Shown: positions 18,300-28,056, counted from the first letter of the stretch. The stretch: 47,219 bases of DNA from Prevotellaceae bacterium (GCA_031269545.1 JAISYZ010000056.1:1-47219); one strand, 5' to 3'. Notes: generated by a model from the sequence alone, not told the origin. Translations and numbers: made by a program.

Positions 18300-19258
18300 T
18301 TTACGCTTGGGGTGACAGTCGCAGATTTAATTCGTACGCAGGATATTTCAGGCGCACGTTTGGACGGCGTGTTCAAAAACTCGCAATTGACGCCGGTTTC
18401 ACCTGTCCCAACAGAGATGGAACTCTTGCTTTCAACGGCTGTACGTACTGCAACAACAAAGCGTTTAATCCATCGTACTGCGATACGGCAAAAACAATAA
18501 CACAGCAAATAAACGAAGGCATCGAATTTCATGCAAACAGATACAGGCGAGCCGAATCGTTTTTGGCGTATTTTCAGGCGTTCAGCAATACCTATGCATC
18601 TGTCGAAGTTTTGAAACAGCGTTACGGAGAAGCGCTTGCACATCCGAAAGTTACAGGGCTTGTTATCGGCACTCGCCCCGATTGTGTAGATGAGGAAATT
18701 CTTGATTTTCTCGCCCAAATTTCAAAAACAAAATACCTCATTGTCGAATACGGAATAGAATCGTGTTATAATCAGACTTTGAAGCGAATAAACAGAGGAC
18801 ACAATTTTGAAAAATCAGTTTGGGCTATCGAAACAACGGCACAGCGTGGAATAAAATGCGGAGCGCATATAATTTTCGGATTACCGGGCGAAACCGTTCA
18901 AATGATGTTTGACGAAGTAAACATTTTGTCGAATCTTCCACTTGATACCGTCAAGTTTCATCAGTTACAAATAATAAAAGACACGGCAATGGAACGCGAG
19001 TTTACCGACAAACCGCAGGATTTTCATGTGTTCGATGTTGAAGAATACATTGATTTTTTTGTAAAATTTGCAGAACGACTAAATCCCGAAATTGTTGTCG
19101 AGAGGTTTGTCGGCGAAGCGCCACCGCGATATTTGTCGCAAAGCGCATGGAGCCTTCTGCGCAACGACAGACTCATTGCCATGTTTGAAAAACGCCTTGA
19201 AGAATTGGATACTTATCAGGGAAAATATTTTTTTGACATGAAACGATTAAATCATTAA
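18296..19258 (+). CDS. TIGR01212 family radical SAM protein
   Basis: TTG start overlapping the upstream stop; AIDAGFTCPNRDGTLAFNGCTYCNNKAFNPSYC (CxxxxxxxxxCxxC-type cluster region), YLIVEYGIESCYNQTLKRINRGHNFE. Confidence 0.92.
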   Translation: MIYAWGDSRRFNSYAGYFRRTFGRRVQKLAIDAGFTCPNRDGTLAFNGCTYCNNKAFNPSYCDTAKTITQQINEGIEFHANRYRRAESFLAYFQAFSNTYASVEVLKQRYGEALAHPKVTGLVIGTRPDCVDEEILDFLAQISKTKYLIVEYGIESCYNQTLKRINRGHNFEKSVWAIETTAQRGIKCGAHIIFGLPGETVQMMFDEVNILSNLPLDTVKFHQLQIIKDTAMEREFTDKPQDFHVFDVEEYIDFFVKFAERLNPEIVVERFVGEAPPRYLSQSAWSLLRNDRLIAMFEKRLEELDTYQGKYFFDMKRLNH

Positions 19259-19341
19259 ATCGAAGATCATCCTGTCAACAGCAAACAAATAATTGCCAAT
19301 TATTATCATTAAATCAAACAACATTCAAACTGCGACCAAAC

Positions 19342-20778
19342 TTATTCTTCCATTGTTTCTTTTATCAATGAATATGAATAAGGAACTAATTTTTCCAATC
19401 GCTGCAAAACATCGTCATTTACATATTTCGACGAAAAAGGAACTGTAATTGTACTGATATCTTCTGTGTCGGGATTGCGTCCGTATTTGAAATTATACGA
19501 CAGCGAACCATCTTCGTTCAATTTGTCATCGGTCAAATCGGGCGAAGGAATTGAAATGCAGGCATAAACTTTTCCTTTTGCCGATTGCAGCGATAACTGT
19601 TCATCGTTTTTCAGCGTTTCGTAACATTCTTTTGCGGTGAAAAGCGCAGGATCGATGAATTCAAAATCGGCGGCAATAAGATTTTTGTAGATATATTCTC
19701 CGTTTCTGGTATAATTTCGCAGTTCGGATATAACTTCGTTGAACGTATTCAAAAGATAAGGATAATGCGTGCAGCCGAGAATAATGCGTTTTATGGGAAT
19801 TGTATTTCCGCTCAAACGATATTTTTCTATTAACGATACCAAATGAAAACGGGCATAGTTTTCCGAAGAATTTAATTGAATGTTCAGCAAACTGTCGCCG
19901 ATTTGTTGTGTAAACAATGCTCCGTTGGCTGTGTTAAAATTATAAACATCCATCAAATATGCTTTGATACTGTTTTCTTCGTTGCCGCATTTCGGACCTC
20001 TGTAATTGTCGCACATTGACGTTAAACTGTTGTCGGTATAATCTTTTTCACCGTCCACCGATTCTGCAAATCCTGAACCCGACTGATTTACAACGGTTAT
20101 ATTTCCTTTAAATCCCAATGTCTCTTTCGTTTTCAAAATTGTTTTTTCGTAAGCATTCGAAGCAATTGTTCCGGCTGTTGCCAATACGCCTATTGCACAG
20201 TCAGCATTTCTGTCGAGAGGCAACAAAGTTGCATTCACTCCTGCATTAATCACTCCAATTACATGAATATCAGCGCCGCTTTTCTTCAATAATGCGGAAA
20301 TATCTTCAAGTCCGTAGGCTGTTGCCGTGTTGCATGCAACAACTATTATTTTCGACTGCTTTTCTTTGAGCAGAAACAATGCGTCTTTTATAATCAGTTC
20401 GCGCAAATATTCGGTTTTATTTTCCTGCGAATAATTTCCATAAGGCATGTTTGCAATATCGCCCAAATAGTTAAAATTTTCGTTCACAAAATCGGGAATG
20501 CCATCCGATTTCATTTCGCCTGTCGCATTGTCATATTCATCGCATACGACAAATTTTTCCAGAACAGTCAATCCTCCGGTACCCGAATCGAATATGCCTA
20601 TCGCAAGCGGTTTCCTTTCTTTGGGATATTTACTGAAATCGGTATAAAATCGGGAAGATGTATCCGACAAAATTTTTGAAATAATTGGTAAAACGTCTGA
20701 TTTTTCTGTTTTTTTTGAATTGCACGATGACGACAAAAATAATACTGTTGAAATACAGACAAAAACGATAGATTTCAT
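19342..20778 (-). CDS. Glutamate/aspartate racemase-family lipoprotein
   Basis: Signal peptide with lipobox (MKSIVFVCISTVLFLSSSC) followed by glutamate racemase motifs: IGIFDSGTGGLTVLEKF, IIVVACNTATAYGLEDI, IILGCTHYPYLL. Confidence 0.8.
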   Translation of the reverse strand: MKSIVFVCISTVLFLSSSCNSKKTEKSDVLPIISKILSDTSSRFYTDFSKYPKERKPLAIGIFDSGTGGLTVLEKFVVCDEYDNATGEMKSDGIPDFVNENFNYLGDIANMPYGNYSQENKTEYLRELIIKDALFLLKEKQSKIIVVACNTATAYGLEDISALLKKSGADIHVIGVINAGVNATLLPLDRNADCAIGVLATAGTIASNAYEKTILKTKETLGFKGNITVVNQSGSGFAESVDGEKDYTDNSLTSMCDNYRGPKCGNEENSIKAYLMDVYNFNTANGALFTQQIGDSLLNIQLNSSENYARFHLVSLIEKYRLSGNTIPIKRIILGCTHYPYLLNTFNEVISELRNYTRNGEYIYKNLIAADFEFIDPALFTAKECYETLKNDEQLSLQSAKGKVYACISIPSPDLTDDKLNEDGSLSYNFKYGRNPDTEDISTITVPFSSKYVNDDVLQRLEKLVPYSYSLIKETMEE

Positions 20779-20971
20779 TTCGATTTTTAATTTACATGTC
20801 ATAATTTTATATGTTTAAATATTAATAAATTACAAAGTTTATAAAAGAAAATATTTGTTTTACATTAAGCAAATCGCTTTTATTATAAAACAAAAGTAAT
20901 ATTGAATTTTTTATAAAACAAATTTTTATCCCAATATTAACATGAAATTTTTATTATGCAGAATAATTTTA

Positions 20972-20979
20972 TAACTTTG
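20972..20979 (+). promoter_or_regulatory. Putative Bacteroidota promoter -7 (TAACTTTG)
   Basis: TAACTTTG consensus with a T-rich stretch about 20 bp upstream; 23 bp before the small ORF at 21002. Confidence 0.5.
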
Positions 20980-21001
20980 TGGCTATTAATATAAATATTG
21001 T

Positions 21002-21151
21002 ATGCCTGTTTTTAGTGAACAGGCAAACAGTAAACATATTGTAAAAAATATAATAAAAAGCGTTCAAACAGGCGAAAAGCAATTAACATCATTTTCTACA
21101 ACAGAAGATGCTAATTCCCAATATCTAATACCTGTAAATTGTAATGAATAA
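21002..21151 (+). CDS. Small ORF (49 aa), translationally overlapping the next gene
   Basis: ATG...TAA: MPVFSEQANSKHIVKNIIKSVQTGEKQLTSFSTTEDANSQYLIPVNCNE. Lies between a promoter-like TAACTTTG and the 21144 ORF, overlapping its start by 8 bp. Below the ORF-track length cut-off. Confidence 0.35.
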   Translation: MPVFSEQANSKHIVKNIIKSVQTGEKQLTSFSTTEDANSQYLIPVNCNE

Positions 21152-21713
21152 TATGAAAAAGATTAAATTAATAATATTGCTGACACTAACGGCAATTTGT
21201 TTAAAAGCGCAGCCATACAAGCCAATGGCAGAGTTTGGCGCAGATACTTTAAATTATTTAAAGTATAATTTCGAAACGCGCAAAAGTCAGTATATAGGTT
21301 ATACTGTAGAAAAAATCATAAACGACTACGAGTTGGAAATGAAGGATGTTACATCAAGAGGTCCTTATGTTTTTGCCGATAATAAATTTTACTTAAAAGG
21401 AATTAGTATCAGTCATGTAAATTCTATTGAAACTCGTCGTAAATGGAATACCAAAAGTGCGATGATAGAATTTGATATTGATTTCGAGCCGCCTTATGAA
21501 GATGAATGGGCGTTTTGGCATTATGCGCCTCACTTTAATACGGAAAGAGAGCGTGCGCTTTATGTAAAAGACAAGATTGTTAAAGACATAAAAGTTTATG
21601 TGTTTCAACCCAAAACAAGTACCCTGCCAGCGCCGCCATCACCAGATCCGGGAGGCGGCGGTAAAAAGCCACGGGAAATCAGACCAATAGATGATGACAT
21701 TATATCTGAATGA
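21144..21713 (+). CDS. Secreted hypothetical protein
   Basis: Signal peptide (MKKIKLIILLTLTAICLKAQ), then a charged domain and Pro/Gly-rich tail (PAPPSPDPGGGGKKPREI); followed directly by an intrinsic terminator. Confidence 0.6.
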   Translation: MNNMKKIKLIILLTLTAICLKAQPYKPMAEFGADTLNYLKYNFETRKSQYIGYTVEKIINDYELEMKDVTSRGPYVFADNKFYLKGISISHVNSIETRRKWNTKSAMIEFDIDFEPPYEDEWAFWHYAPHFNTERERALYVKDKIVKDIKVYVFQPKTSTLPAPPSPDPGGGGKKPREIRPIDDDIISE

Positions 21714-21722
21714 ACAAAATTT

Positions 21723-21757
21723 TCGGGCAAGGGATAAAAACTTTGCCCGATTTTTTT
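21723..21757 (+). terminator. Intrinsic terminator
   Basis: TCGGGCAA-(12 nt)-TTGCCCGA perfect 8-bp stem followed by seven T, 10 bp after the stop of the 21144 ORF. Confidence 0.8.
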
Positions 21758-21813
21758 ATAACTTTGTGCGTGAAAATGTTGCTATTAAAAATAAATCGCG
21801 TTCGAAAGCATTG

Positions 21814-21993
21814 ATGACTCCAAACAGAATTTTACCGAATTATAATCTTTTCAAACTCTACCAAAAATCAGGCGATAAAGAGAAAACGCTGTTTATGGCA
21901 AACAGGATTCTCAGTCAGCATATAAAAATCGACAATACGCAAACAATCAGAATACAGTTTGAAGTCGAAAACTACCTGAAATCAATACAATAA
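21814..21993 (+). pseudogene. Remnant resembling the C-terminal TPR tail of Bacteroidota O-antigen ligase/polymerase-like proteins
   Basis: MTPNRILPNYNLFKLYQKSGDKEKTLFMANRILSQHIKIDNTQTIRIQFEVENYLKSIQ; resemblance recalled from family knowledge, no upstream membrane domain present. Confidence 0.45.
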
Positions 21994-22201
21994 CTCAAAT
22001 TGTAAAGAACTCACGAGTTGTCATCTTAAAATAAAATTTGTTATAATATTGATTTAGCATATTTTTTTCATTCTAAAAACAAATTCCCTTAATTTTTTGC
22101 ATATTTGAAAGTTTTTGCCGTAATTTGTACTTACGCATTAAACATCGTAAACTTTTACATGAATTAAAAATTAAAATATTATAAAATAAAAATTGTTTAG
22201 T

Positions 22202-24340
22202 ATGAAAAAATTAATTATTACAGTCTGTATTATTACGTTCACAGCATTCACCGCTCTTGCAGACGAAGGCATATGGCTACCGATACTGCAAAAATATACT
22301 GTCGAAGACATGCAGAAAAAAGGTTTTAAACTTACGGCGCAGGATATTTATGACGTAAACAATTCGAGCCTGAAAGATGCTATTGTACACTTCGGCGGAG
22401 GTTGCACGGGAGTTGTCGTTTCAAAAAACGGATTGCTGTTTACAAATCATCATTGCGGATACGACCAGATTCAAGCCCACAGTTCGGTTGAGCATAATTA
22501 TCTTGATAAAGGTTTCTGGGCACAGTCGAACAGCGAAGAATTGCCGAATCCAAATCTGAATGTGAAATTTCTTTATAAAATGGAAGATGTTACATCGCTG
22601 ATTTTATATGATATTGACGACAATACTTCCGAAGCCGTCCGCGACAGTTTAGTAAATGTACGCTCGAAAACAATCGCTAAGAATGCCGAATATAACGGAA
22701 AATTTGAAGCCGTTGTAAAACCGATTTATTACGGCAATCAATACATTTTGTACGTTTACGAAATTTACGAAGATGTTCGTCTGGTTGGAACTCCGCCTGA
22801 CGCAATAGGCAAGTTCGGCGGCGACACCGACAACTGGATGTGGCCTCGACATACAGGCGATTTTTCTGTTTTCAGAATTTATGCAGATAAAGAAAACAAA
22901 CCTGCACAGTATTCGCCTGATAATGTTCCATATACGCCAAAGCAATATTTGAAAATCTCGTTGAAAGGATATGACGAAAACGATTTTACTTTTATCTACG
23001 GATTTCCGGGAAGAACACAGGAATATTTGCCATCGCACGCAGTTGACATGCTGCTGAAACATAATCCGCACAAAATAAAACTGCGCACACAGCGTTTGAA
23101 CATTATAAATGCCGACATGGCAAACAATATCGAAATACGAATAAAATATGCATCAAAACAGGCAAACATTGCCAATGCGTGGAAAAAATGGCAGGGCGAA
23201 TATCTGGGATTGCAGCGTTTGGATGCTGTAAATAAAAAAGTTGAATTTGAAAATCGCTTTACCGAATGGGTGAAACAGGACAAATCGCGCTCAATTTATA
23301 AAAATCTGCTCGCCGATTTCAAAAAAATATATGATGAATTAAACACATATTCACTGCTTAACGATTATTTCAACGAAGCCATTATGGCTCCCGAAATTAT
23401 CAGGCTTGCAGGCAGATTAAATTCTGTTTTCAATCAAAAAACTAATGATGACAAACAAAAACAAATAGAAACTTTGCAGAAAATAACAGTAGATTTCTTC
23501 AAAAATTACAATGTCGAAACAGACAGAAAAATATTTGCCGAAGTCATGCAAACTTATCACAGCAATATTGCCGAAAAATATCATGCCGATGCATTTGTAA
23601 AACTTTGTGCCGAAAACGAAAACGATTTCACAAAAATATCGAACAGAATTTATGCCGAAACAAAGCTTACAAACCAAGAGTGGATTGACGGTTTCTTAAA
23701 AGATACAGATGGAAAATCAGAAGAATTTAACAATGATATTGCTGTTGTTTTTTATAAGTCGTTTGCCGATTTTTACAAGGAAAAGATTTCGCCCAAATTG
23801 AGCGAACTCAATAAAGAACTTGCATTGCAACAGCGACTTTTCATGCGCGGACAAATGGAAATGCAAACCGACAAAAATATGTATCCCGATGCAAACTCAA
23901 CTTTGCGTATCGCCTATGGAAAAATCGAAGGATTTTCGCCTGTCGATGGAACACTTTACAAACATTATACAACACTAGACGGAGTGATTGAAAAAAGCAA
24001 AAATGAAGACGTTGTCGATTATAAAATTCCTGCGCAGATTGCAGAACTCAATACAACAAAGAATTATGGTGAATATGCAAACGCAAAAGGCGAACTGCCT
24101 GTTGCATTTCTGGCATCGAACCACACGACAGGAGGAAATTCGGGAAGCCCTGTACTGAACGCATACGGACAGTTAATAGGATTGAATTTCGACCGTTGCT
24201 GGGAATCAACAATGAGCGACATTATGTTTGACCCAAACTATTGCCGTAATATTTCTGTTGACATTCGCTATATACTGTTTATAATTGACAAACTTTCGGA
24301 AGCAAAACGACTGATAGATGAACTTGAACTGGTGAAATAA
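22202..24340 (+). CDS. S46 family dipeptidyl-peptidase (DPP11-like)
   Basis: Signal peptide; DEGIWLPILQKYTVEDMQKKGFKLTAQDIYDVNNSSLKDAIVHFGGGCTGVVVSKNGLLFTNHHCGYDQIQ (catalytic His), GGDTDNWMWPRHTGDF (Asp), NHTTGGNSGSPVLNAYGQLIGLNFDR (Ser). Confidence 0.95.
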   Translation: MKKLIITVCIITFTAFTALADEGIWLPILQKYTVEDMQKKGFKLTAQDIYDVNNSSLKDAIVHFGGGCTGVVVSKNGLLFTNHHCGYDQIQAHSSVEHNYLDKGFWAQSNSEELPNPNLNVKFLYKMEDVTSLILYDIDDNTSEAVRDSLVNVRSKTIAKNAEYNGKFEAVVKPIYYGNQYILYVYEIYEDVRLVGTPPDAIGKFGGDTDNWMWPRHTGDFSVFRIYADKENKPAQYSPDNVPYTPKQYLKISLKGYDENDFTFIYGFPGRTQEYLPSHAVDMLLKHNPHKIKLRTQRLNIINADMANNIEIRIKYASKQANIANAWKKWQGEYLGLQRLDAVNKKVEFENRFTEWVKQDKSRSIYKNLLADFKKIYDELNTYSLLNDYFNEAIMAPEIIRLAGRLNSVFNQKTNDDKQKQIETLQKITVDFFKNYNVETDRKIFAEVMQTYHSNIAEKYHADAFVKLCAENENDFTKISNRIYAETKLTNQEWIDGFLKDTDGKSEEFNNDIAVVFYKSFADFYKEKISPKLSELNKELALQQRLFMRGQMEMQTDKNMYPDANSTLRIAYGKIEGFSPVDGTLYKHYTTLDGVIEKSKNEDVVDYKIPAQIAELNTTKNYGEYANAKGELPVAFLASNHTTGGNSGSPVLNAYGQLIGLNFDRCWESTMSDIMFDPNYCRNISVDIRYILFIIDKLSEAKRLIDELELVK

Positions 24341-24343
24341 AGT

Positions 24344-25249
24344 ATGAATAAAAATATGGAATATTATATCGTTGATTCTGAAACTGCTATTAAAATGAAA
24401 GATGTCGCATTTTGCATTACAAACAATAATGAACCCCAAAATATAAAACCTTTATACCAAACAGATGATACTGCTTTGTATAATGCAGATTGTATGGACA
24501 TAATGGCTGCGCTTCCTGATAATTATATTGATATGATTTTTGCAGACCCTCCTTATAATCTTTCTAATGATGGAATTACTTGTCATGCAGGAAAAATGGT
24601 AAGTGTAAATAAAGGAGAATGGGATAAAAGTAATGGTTTTGAAAAGGATTTGAAATTTCATGAAAAATGGATAACAGAATGTAAAAGAATATTGAAACCT
24701 GAAGGAACTATTTGGATAAGCGGTACAAATCACAGTATTTACCAATGTGGATTTTTACTTCAAAAACTGGGATTTCATATTCTTAACGATATTTCATGGT
24801 TTAAACCTAATGCTGCTCCTAATTTGGCTTGTACTACTTTTGCTCATAGTCACGAAACTTTATTATGGGCAAAAAAAGATAAAAAAGCAAAGCATATTTT
24901 TAATTATGAGAAAATGAAAAATGGCATTTTCAAAGAAGATAAAATGAAAATTCCCAACAAACAAATGCGTAGCGTTTGGAGTATTCCTACCCCTTTGCCC
25001 GATGAAAAAACGTTTGGTAAACATCCAACTCAAAAACCGCTCGCTTTATTAAAACGTATTATTTCATCCTCAACAAATGATGGCAGTCTAATACTTGATC
25101 CTTTTAATGGCGGCGGAACAACAGGTGTTGCCGCAAAATTTATTGGCAACAGAAAATATATTGGAATTGATATAGAAAAAGAATATATAGCTCTCACGAT
25201 AAATCGCCTAAATCAATTAAATCTACAAAATACACTTTTTAATTTATGA
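24344..25249 (+). CDS. DNA N6-adenine methyltransferase (beta-type motif order, DpnA-like) of a Type II R-M system
   Basis: Motif IV DMIFADPPYNLSNDGITCHAG precedes motif I LILDPFNGGGTTGVAAKFIGNRKYIGIDI; HPTQKPLALLKRII. Confidence 0.9.
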   Translation: MNKNMEYYIVDSETAIKMKDVAFCITNNNEPQNIKPLYQTDDTALYNADCMDIMAALPDNYIDMIFADPPYNLSNDGITCHAGKMVSVNKGEWDKSNGFEKDLKFHEKWITECKRILKPEGTIWISGTNHSIYQCGFLLQKLGFHILNDISWFKPNAAPNLACTTFAHSHETLLWAKKDKKAKHIFNYEKMKNGIFKEDKMKIPNKQMRSVWSIPTPLPDEKTFGKHPTQKPLALLKRIISSSTNDGSLILDPFNGGGTTGVAAKFIGNRKYIGIDIEKEYIALTINRLNQLNLQNTLFNL

Positions 25250-26001
25250 ATAGTAATTCTTGGAAAGCAATTTTTGATAAATATCAAATTCAAAATCATG
25301 ATTTTGATAATATGCCTTTTATTATTTCTGCTGAAATGATAAAAATGGCAACCAAATATTTTAAGAAAACAAATGAACGAGAAGTACGTATCCTTTGTAA
25401 GCAAGATAGTCGAGAAAACAGACCTGAAATTTTTATTAACAATCAATTATTTTTGCTTCCAACGCGAAATGGTGAATATGCTATTGTAAAAGGCGAAGGT
25501 TATGTTGATATTCCTGATATACACTCAACAGTAAAAATATATAAGTCCAAACTTGGTTTCAAATTAGACACTTCTTTGGTCGGTAATTCCGAAATGCAAC
25601 ATTTGGATTTTGCTTACGCTTCGAGTTTAATTCGTACTTTTTTGAAAGATGACAGTTTGGTTTTAACAATTAGAGGTCGAAAATACACGCCTAAATTTTC
25701 ATTTAAAGTAAATAATCAAATGATTATAACTGAAAGTGTACAGACAGAAGTTGATGCAGGTTACGAAGGGAAAAATCAAGTTATTTTAATAGAAGCAAAA
25801 AACAGTTCTACAAAAAACACTATTATACGACAACTTTTTTATCCGTACAGACAATGGCAACAATATACAAATAAGCAGGTGAAAACTCTCTTTTTTGAAA
25901 AAAGAAATAATTTTTATTCAATCTGGCAATATGAATTTACAAATCCAAATGATTATAACAGTATAATTTTAACAAAATCGGAACGTTATGAAATCATCTA
26001 A
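25246..26001 (+). CDS. Putative Type II restriction endonuclease
   Basis: ATGA 4-bp overlap with the MTase stop; PD-(D/E)xK-like TEVDAGYEGKNQVILIEAKNSS. Confidence 0.7.
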   Translation: MNSNSWKAIFDKYQIQNHDFDNMPFIISAEMIKMATKYFKKTNEREVRILCKQDSRENRPEIFINNQLFLLPTRNGEYAIVKGEGYVDIPDIHSTVKIYKSKLGFKLDTSLVGNSEMQHLDFAYASSLIRTFLKDDSLVLTIRGRKYTPKFSFKVNNQMIITESVQTEVDAGYEGKNQVILIEAKNSSTKNTIIRQLFYPYRQWQQYTNKQVKTLFFEKRNNFYSIWQYEFTNPNDYNSIILTKSERYEII

Positions 26002-26191
26002 AAATAAAAAAATCAAACCCTGTGAATGCGGTTCAATAGAATTTATATCAAAACCCAATCATTATGATATATATGAAATCATAGATGATAAATTGATATT
26101 AACATCGTCTGATTTTATTGATGACGACGAAAAGTTGTATTGCAGAGAATGTTCCAAGGAATTAAAAAACGGCATTGATTTTATTGATTAA
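25988..26191 (+). CDS. Small four-cysteine zinc-ribbon-like protein linked to the R-M genes
   Basis: Overlaps the REase ORF by 14 bp; KPCECGSIEF...KLYCRECSKEL (CxC ... CxxC). Confidence 0.55.
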   Translation: MKSSKNKKIKPCECGSIEFISKPNHYDIYEIIDDKLILTSSDFIDDDEKLYCRECSKELKNGIDFID

Positions 26192-26201
26192 TAATTTATC
26201 C

Positions 26202-27602
26202 ATGAAAAACCAAACAACACGCATAGCATCAATAGATATTTTCAGAGCGCTGACAATGCTTTTAATGATTTTCGTTAACGACATTCCCGGACTTGGCGAT
26301 ACCATTCCGCACTGGTTGCATCATGCTGCAAAAAATGAAGACATGCTTGGACTTTCGGATATTATTTTTCCATGTTTCCTCTTTTGTGTAGGTCTATCGA
26401 TACCGTTTGCCATAAAAAACCGAACAGACAAAGGCGATTCGCCGATACGGATACTTTCGCACATAGCGCAACGAACTGTCGCTCTTTTGGTAATGGGACT
26501 GTTTTCGATGAACAGTTTTGCAGAAACGGCAAACACAGTCGGTATTGCTCCGCAATGGTTCAAATTATTGTCTGTCGCCGCTTTCTTTATGATTTGGAAC
26601 GTTTACCCGCGAGCCAAAGGAATTACAAAGAAAATCTTCGCTACGCTGCAAACTTTGGGATGGATAATACTTGCAGCGCTTGCATTCGTATTTGTCGGCA
26701 AACCAACAGTGCATGAAAATCAACTTGTTTCAGGTTTTATTTCCATAGGATTTGCAAACGGCGCTCAATATGTTTTTCAATATTCGATAATTGCAATCTG
26801 TGCGCTTGTCCCGATAATATCAGAGTTTTTACACAGCCGCAACGTATTGAAATTATTAAAAAATTCAATAATCTCGATAATAATCTTCTACTTGTTTTTA
26901 TTTAAAGGCATAAATGCAGACGGTTTAGTCGGTTTACGTCCGGGATGGTGGCAAATACTCGGATTGATTGGCTGGACATATTTTTACACATCTGTCATTT
27001 TTTTATTTACAAAAAACAAAATCTTACCGAATATAATTGCATGGATATTTTTCACTCTCTTGTGCATTGCCTCAAATACAGGATTGGCAATATCTATGGG
27101 AATTTCAGGTTTTGTTCCCGGTAACGGAAGTTTTCAATCGCTTGCCTTTGCAGGAATCGTTGCATCGCTATTGATGCAAAGCAATCATGGAAAACAAAAT
27201 TTCAGAAAATTATGTTCATCATACATTGCCCTTGCCGCCCTAATGTTTGCAGCAGCAACAATAGCGCACAAATATTTCATAATCTCAAAATTACAGGAAA
27301 CATGCACTTGGATTTTTTACTGCATATCAATATCATTTGTAACGCTGACTTTCATATATTGGTTGAGCGATTTTAAAAACAAAAAATCGTGGTTCGCAAT
27401 AATAAAACCCGCAGGAACAAGCACACTTACGTGTTACGTAATTCCTTCGGTCTGGTACGCCGTTGTTTCGCTCGCTGCCATCAGTTATCCCGAATTTACA
27501 CATGCGGGCATTGGCGGACTGGCGAAATCATTTGCATTTGCCTTTGCCGTAATTGGTCTAACATGGATTCTCGGCAAAATGAAAATAAAATTGAAAATTT
27601 AG
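26202..27602 (+). CDS. DUF5009 / heparan-alpha-glucosaminide acetyltransferase-like membrane protein
   Basis: MKNQTTRIASIDIFRALTMLLMIFVNDIPGL...LSDIIFPCFLFCVGLSIPFAI; many TM segments. Internal ATG preferred over 26175. Confidence 0.85.
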   Translation: MKNQTTRIASIDIFRALTMLLMIFVNDIPGLGDTIPHWLHHAAKNEDMLGLSDIIFPCFLFCVGLSIPFAIKNRTDKGDSPIRILSHIAQRTVALLVMGLFSMNSFAETANTVGIAPQWFKLLSVAAFFMIWNVYPRAKGITKKIFATLQTLGWIILAALAFVFVGKPTVHENQLVSGFISIGFANGAQYVFQYSIIAICALVPIISEFLHSRNVLKLLKNSIISIIIFYLFLFKGINADGLVGLRPGWWQILGLIGWTYFYTSVIFLFTKNKILPNIIAWIFFTLLCIASNTGLAISMGISGFVPGNGSFQSLAFAGIVASLLMQSNHGKQNFRKLCSSYIALAALMFAAATIAHKYFIISKLQETCTWIFYCISISFVTLTFIYWLSDFKNKKSWFAIIKPAGTSTLTCYVIPSVWYAVVSLAAISYPEFTHAGIGGLAKSFAFAFAVIGLTWILGKMKIKLKI

Positions 27603-27630
27603 AAAAATATTAATATTTAAAACATAAAAA

Positions 27631-28056
27631 ATGAAAAAATCAAATAATAACGAAACATTTGTCATAATAGCAAAGTTTACTACTGCGTTAGAAGCCAATC
27701 TTGCAAAATCGAAACTTGATGCAGCCGATATTCAATGCTTCATCGATAACGAAAATTATCTGTATTCGCGCCCAATCGGATATGTGAATTTGCAAGTATG
27801 GGAAAAGGACAAAGAACAGTCACTGATGATATTGGATTTGGATGTAATTCCCAGCGAAGAAACAGATGAGACAAACTGCGACAGCGATGTTGTTTGTCCG
27901 TATTGCAATTCCGGAGATGTTAATTACGGAATAAACCGCAACAGGGCAAATACGTTTTTCATTGCAGGAACGTTTTTTCTACAGTCATTACCTTTTTACA
28001 GCAAAAAAATTTATTATTGCAACATGTGCGATAAACATTTCAAAATCAGGAAATAG
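27631..28056 (+). CDS. DUF2007-like putative signal-transducing protein with C-terminal zinc ribbon
   Basis: NNETFVIIAKFTTALEANLAKSKLDAADIQCFIDNENYLYSRPIGYVNLQVWEKDKEQSL; VCPYCNSGDV...YYCNMCDKHF. Confidence 0.75.
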   Translation: MKKSNNNETFVIIAKFTTALEANLAKSKLDAADIQCFIDNENYLYSRPIGYVNLQVWEKDKEQSLMILDLDVIPSEETDETNCDSDVVCPYCNSGDVNYGINRNRANTFFIAGTFFLQSLPFYSKKIYYCNMCDKHFKIRK

